Source: Lichenostomus cassidix
Taxonomy: Eukaryota > Chordata > Aves > Passeriformes > Meliphagidae
Assembly (NCBI GenBank): GCA_008360975.2
Contig: CM039211.1
Coordinates: forward strand, 45,159,031 to 45,223,030
Length of the DNA: 64,000 nucleotides
Direction: 5' to 3'
Below the pieces are notes generated by a model. It searched no databases, was not told where the DNA came from, and saw only the letters and a program-made list of their open reading frames with translations. The position numbers and the translations under genes are program-made. Below, one piece after another: positions 61,469 through 64,000 of this stretch (positions are counted from its first letter, which is position 1; each line of letters begins with the position of its first letter).

Positions 61469-63282
61469 CATTAACAATAGACAAGAGACATTTCGTTTTA
61501 AAGGTCACAAGATATACTGGTTAGAGCCAAGATTTTGACCTTTATTCAGGAAGTTTCCAAGAGACCTCTGGCTGAACTAAATGGGGGATAACAAAAAGCA
61601 AGAACTAAAAGAAAGAAACAACAATATTATTATAGCAAATTCAATACCTGATTTATTAGAGATTAAAATTATCAATATATCTTGCAGGAAAGATACATAA
61701 AATTAAGTCCTTAACACGCAGACACACACAAAAGTCAACATGCCTGGGAAACTAAAACAATACAAAAGATCTCAAGAGTACACTGATCAGGTTTACTGGT
61801 AGAAAGAGCTGGTGGAAAAACGTCATTGTGGGTCATGCAAGGGCATAATACTATAGCAGAGAAGAAAAAATTCTGTCCTTTAAAAAACAAATCCAAGCTA
61901 ACAGCACTTAAATGATACCTGACTTTTAGTAAGTACAGTTTATCACAAATAGACAAAACCAACAAAAATCTTAACAAAAATCTTAACAAAATAACAGAAT
62001 GTGAAAGTAGAAGTAAAATATGGAGCACATTGAAATGAAAGAAAAATATACAGAAAAAAAAATGTTTCCTTGGCCAGGAGAATTAGGAAAGTTTAAAGTC
62101 TCATCAATATGTCAAGTTAATTGTTATGCTAGTAGGACTAAAAATAATAGTTGAAACAATTTAAAACTCCCTCTTGTCTTTATACTTTGTAACTGAAAAA
62201 TGGTATTAATTTCATAGAAGTACTTCGTTTTATCCCTGCTTCCCAGTGATGTCTCCTTTGTCAATCCCTCGACAATGGTGAATCTCCCTCACACAGAATG
62301 CACTCCCAGGTCCCAAATATTTGCTCTAAGCCAGGCGAGAGTGGCCCTGGAAGACTTTAGGAGAAAAAAATATTTATGGAGAAGAGAATTGTAATTTCTC
62401 TTAATGATAAAACTGTTTGTGATTTAAGTTAAAATTAATTTAAAAATATTTGTAATTTCATGGCTATGTGATGCTGCGATCTTTTTGAACAATGTAATCA
62501 GTATTAAATAGATGGTCGTAGTTTATCTGCATAATCCTTTTTGAAGCTTTTGAGAGCAGTTGTGCCAGACCTTGCTATAAAATGACAAACTTACAAAAAT
62601 GGCATGCCATGAGAAAATTCAAAGTTTTTACAAAGCCTTGTAAATCAAGGATGGATTTGAAGACCTTTCATAGTTGTTGAAATAGAAGTTTGGGATTTGG
62701 ACATTTCTTTTTAACTAAGAGACTTCCATTACCTTTCTCTTGACTCACCCTCAAAAAAGGAGAGCATATGGAATTGCCTAAGTAGCTCATACATGCCCAC
62801 CATTAAAAGGTAACATATGAAGAAGTACCTATCCAGTAACAGACTACCACTGTGGATGATGGGTAGTCATCATCCACATCACCACTGATGGGTGATGAAT
62901 TAAGAAACAGTGGCAGAAAGCCACTGCAAAGGCAGATAAAGGATCTAAGAACTCATTTCAGCATTTTTCTGGAAATCTGGGTTTTGAATTTCCTTTGAAG
63001 GTACATAATTGGAGTGAAGAATGAAATTCACTGATGTGCTGTCTTAACACCAGTGCTTACCATATTCCTCTTTGCCTGAACTTAGAATAAGAAATAGTAT
63101 TTTCAAAGGGAAGGATTAAATTAGTTTTGTATGTTTTTAATAATGTGTTGGTTTTTGTTTTTTTTTAATAAGGTGGAAAAATACAGAAACAAATATATGC
63201 AGACGAAAGAAAAAGCAAATCAAAAGTTAGTTGGATGGATATATGGGGAAAAAAATTTTAAAAAAAGGGTTTGAGAAAATCT
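61469..63282. other. AT-rich region without a recognisable gene
   Basis: No gene was recognised. An 11-bp perfect hairpin lies at 62851-62878 (stem tgtggatgatg, 6-bp loop). The 97-codon minus-strand frame at 61735-62028 has a hydrophobic N-terminal part but no family match. Confidence 0.5.
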
Positions 63283-63830
63283 GTGGCTTAACCCCCACCA
63301 TCAGCTAAGCCCAACACAGCTGTTCACTCACTCCCCTGCAGAGGGACAGAGAAGAAAATCAGAAGGGTGGATATGAGAAAACATGGGTTAAGATAAACAG
63401 TTTAATAGGTAAGTGAAAAGCTGTGTGTGCAAACAAAAAGGAATTCTTTCAACACAACACATGGAGAGGCAGGTTTCCAGCCATCTCCAGGAATGCTGGG
63501 AGCCATCACATGTAACAGTATAGGAAGACAAATGCCATAGTTTCAGAAGTCCCCCCTCTCCTTCTTCTGAATATCTCCTGAATTCTTTTGAATTCTGAGA
63601 TATTTTTCTAAATATCTCCTTCTTCTGAATATCTGAATATCAAATCCTTTTTCTTTATTGCTGAGTATGATGACACATGGTATGGAATATGCCTGTGGTC
63701 AGTTGGGGTCAGCTGTTCTGTGTGTGTCATACCTCAACTTGCACATATCCACCCTCCTTGCTGATGGCAAGGTTTGGGGAGTGGCAAAATGCTTGATATT
63801 GTGTCATTGATGCTCAGCAGCAGCAGTCTC
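63283..63830 (-). mobile_element. Avian ERV solo LTR, antisense and diverged
   Basis: The plus strand starts 'tgtggcttaacccccaccatcagctaagcccaacacagctg', then 'gtttaataggtaagtgaaaagctg', 'cagccatctccaggaatgctggg', and 'ggtatggaatatgcctgtggtcagttggggtcagctgt'. I recognise this order as the reverse complement of an abundant avian LTR family. On the minus strand its polyadenylation site would be the ATTAAACTG near 63400. The promoter part is disrupted by a duplicated 19-bp motif at 63558 and 63616. The U3 end (towards 63900) is too diverged to place. Confidence 0.55.
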
Positions 63831-64000
63831 AGTATCCTAGCTGGTGTAAAATACACTCCATTCACTATACCACATTTTTGTCCTTTTTTCAGAACTAGTG
63901 TTCTACTGTTGCTCATTGCACTGTGACCTTGCAATGTCACCTTCTCATGCTCAATTTTTATTAAACATATTTATGTTTTCTGAAGTTTGACAAAGAAAAA

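Overview
The window is 64 kb of AT-rich vertebrate chromosomal DNA with no recognisable host exon. The best guess is a bird. At least ten fragments carry the hallmarks of CR1 LINEs: a reverse transcriptase SKAFD motif, a conserved 3' UTR, and short terminal ATTCTRTG-type repeats. CR1 is the dominant avian LINE, and no mammalian LINE or SINE was seen. Two or three LTR-like segments resemble LTR families I associate with songbirds; that is from memory and unproven. The region reads as a gene desert or a very large intron.

Layout. 1-10.3 kb: AT-rich, no gene. 10.3-16.1 kb: cluster of CR1 fragments in both orientations plus a (GGAAAA)n satellite. 16.1-23.1 kb: no gene, with a possible decayed LTR and leader near 20.5-21.1 kb. 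23.1-28.1 kb: minus-strand CR1s flanking an LTR-like segment at 24.2-25.0 kb. 28.1-32.5 kb: mostly unannotated, with CA-rich DNA and a hairpin/tandem-repeat block. 32.5-34.0 kb: the longest CR1 copy, followed by a (GGGAA)n block. 37.3 kb: a 72-bp tandem duplication. 38.9-43.2 kb: a young, internally deleted endogenous retrovirus (ERV). 43.2-59.6 kb: mostly unique AT-rich DNA with an LTR-like block at 47.8-48.8 kb and a short CR1 at 54.9 kb. 59.6-61.5 kb: two abutting minus-strand CR1s. 63.3-63.8 kb: an antisense avian LTR.

The ERV is the most informative object. Two LTRs of 566 and 571 bp differ at only five clear substitutions plus one short indel block, and they are flanked by a perfect 6-bp target duplication. 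The internal 3.1 kb keeps a primer site, splice signals, a betaretrovirus-like Gag matrix with proline-rich tail, the C-terminal part of integrase, a complete-looking env ORF and a polypurine tract. Capsid, nucleocapsid, protease, reverse transcriptase, RNase H and the N-terminal half of integrase are gone. The env transmembrane subunit is alpharetrovirus-like. The copy could not replicate by itself, but it keeps the cis-acting sites that would let it be copied in trans and it may still express Env.
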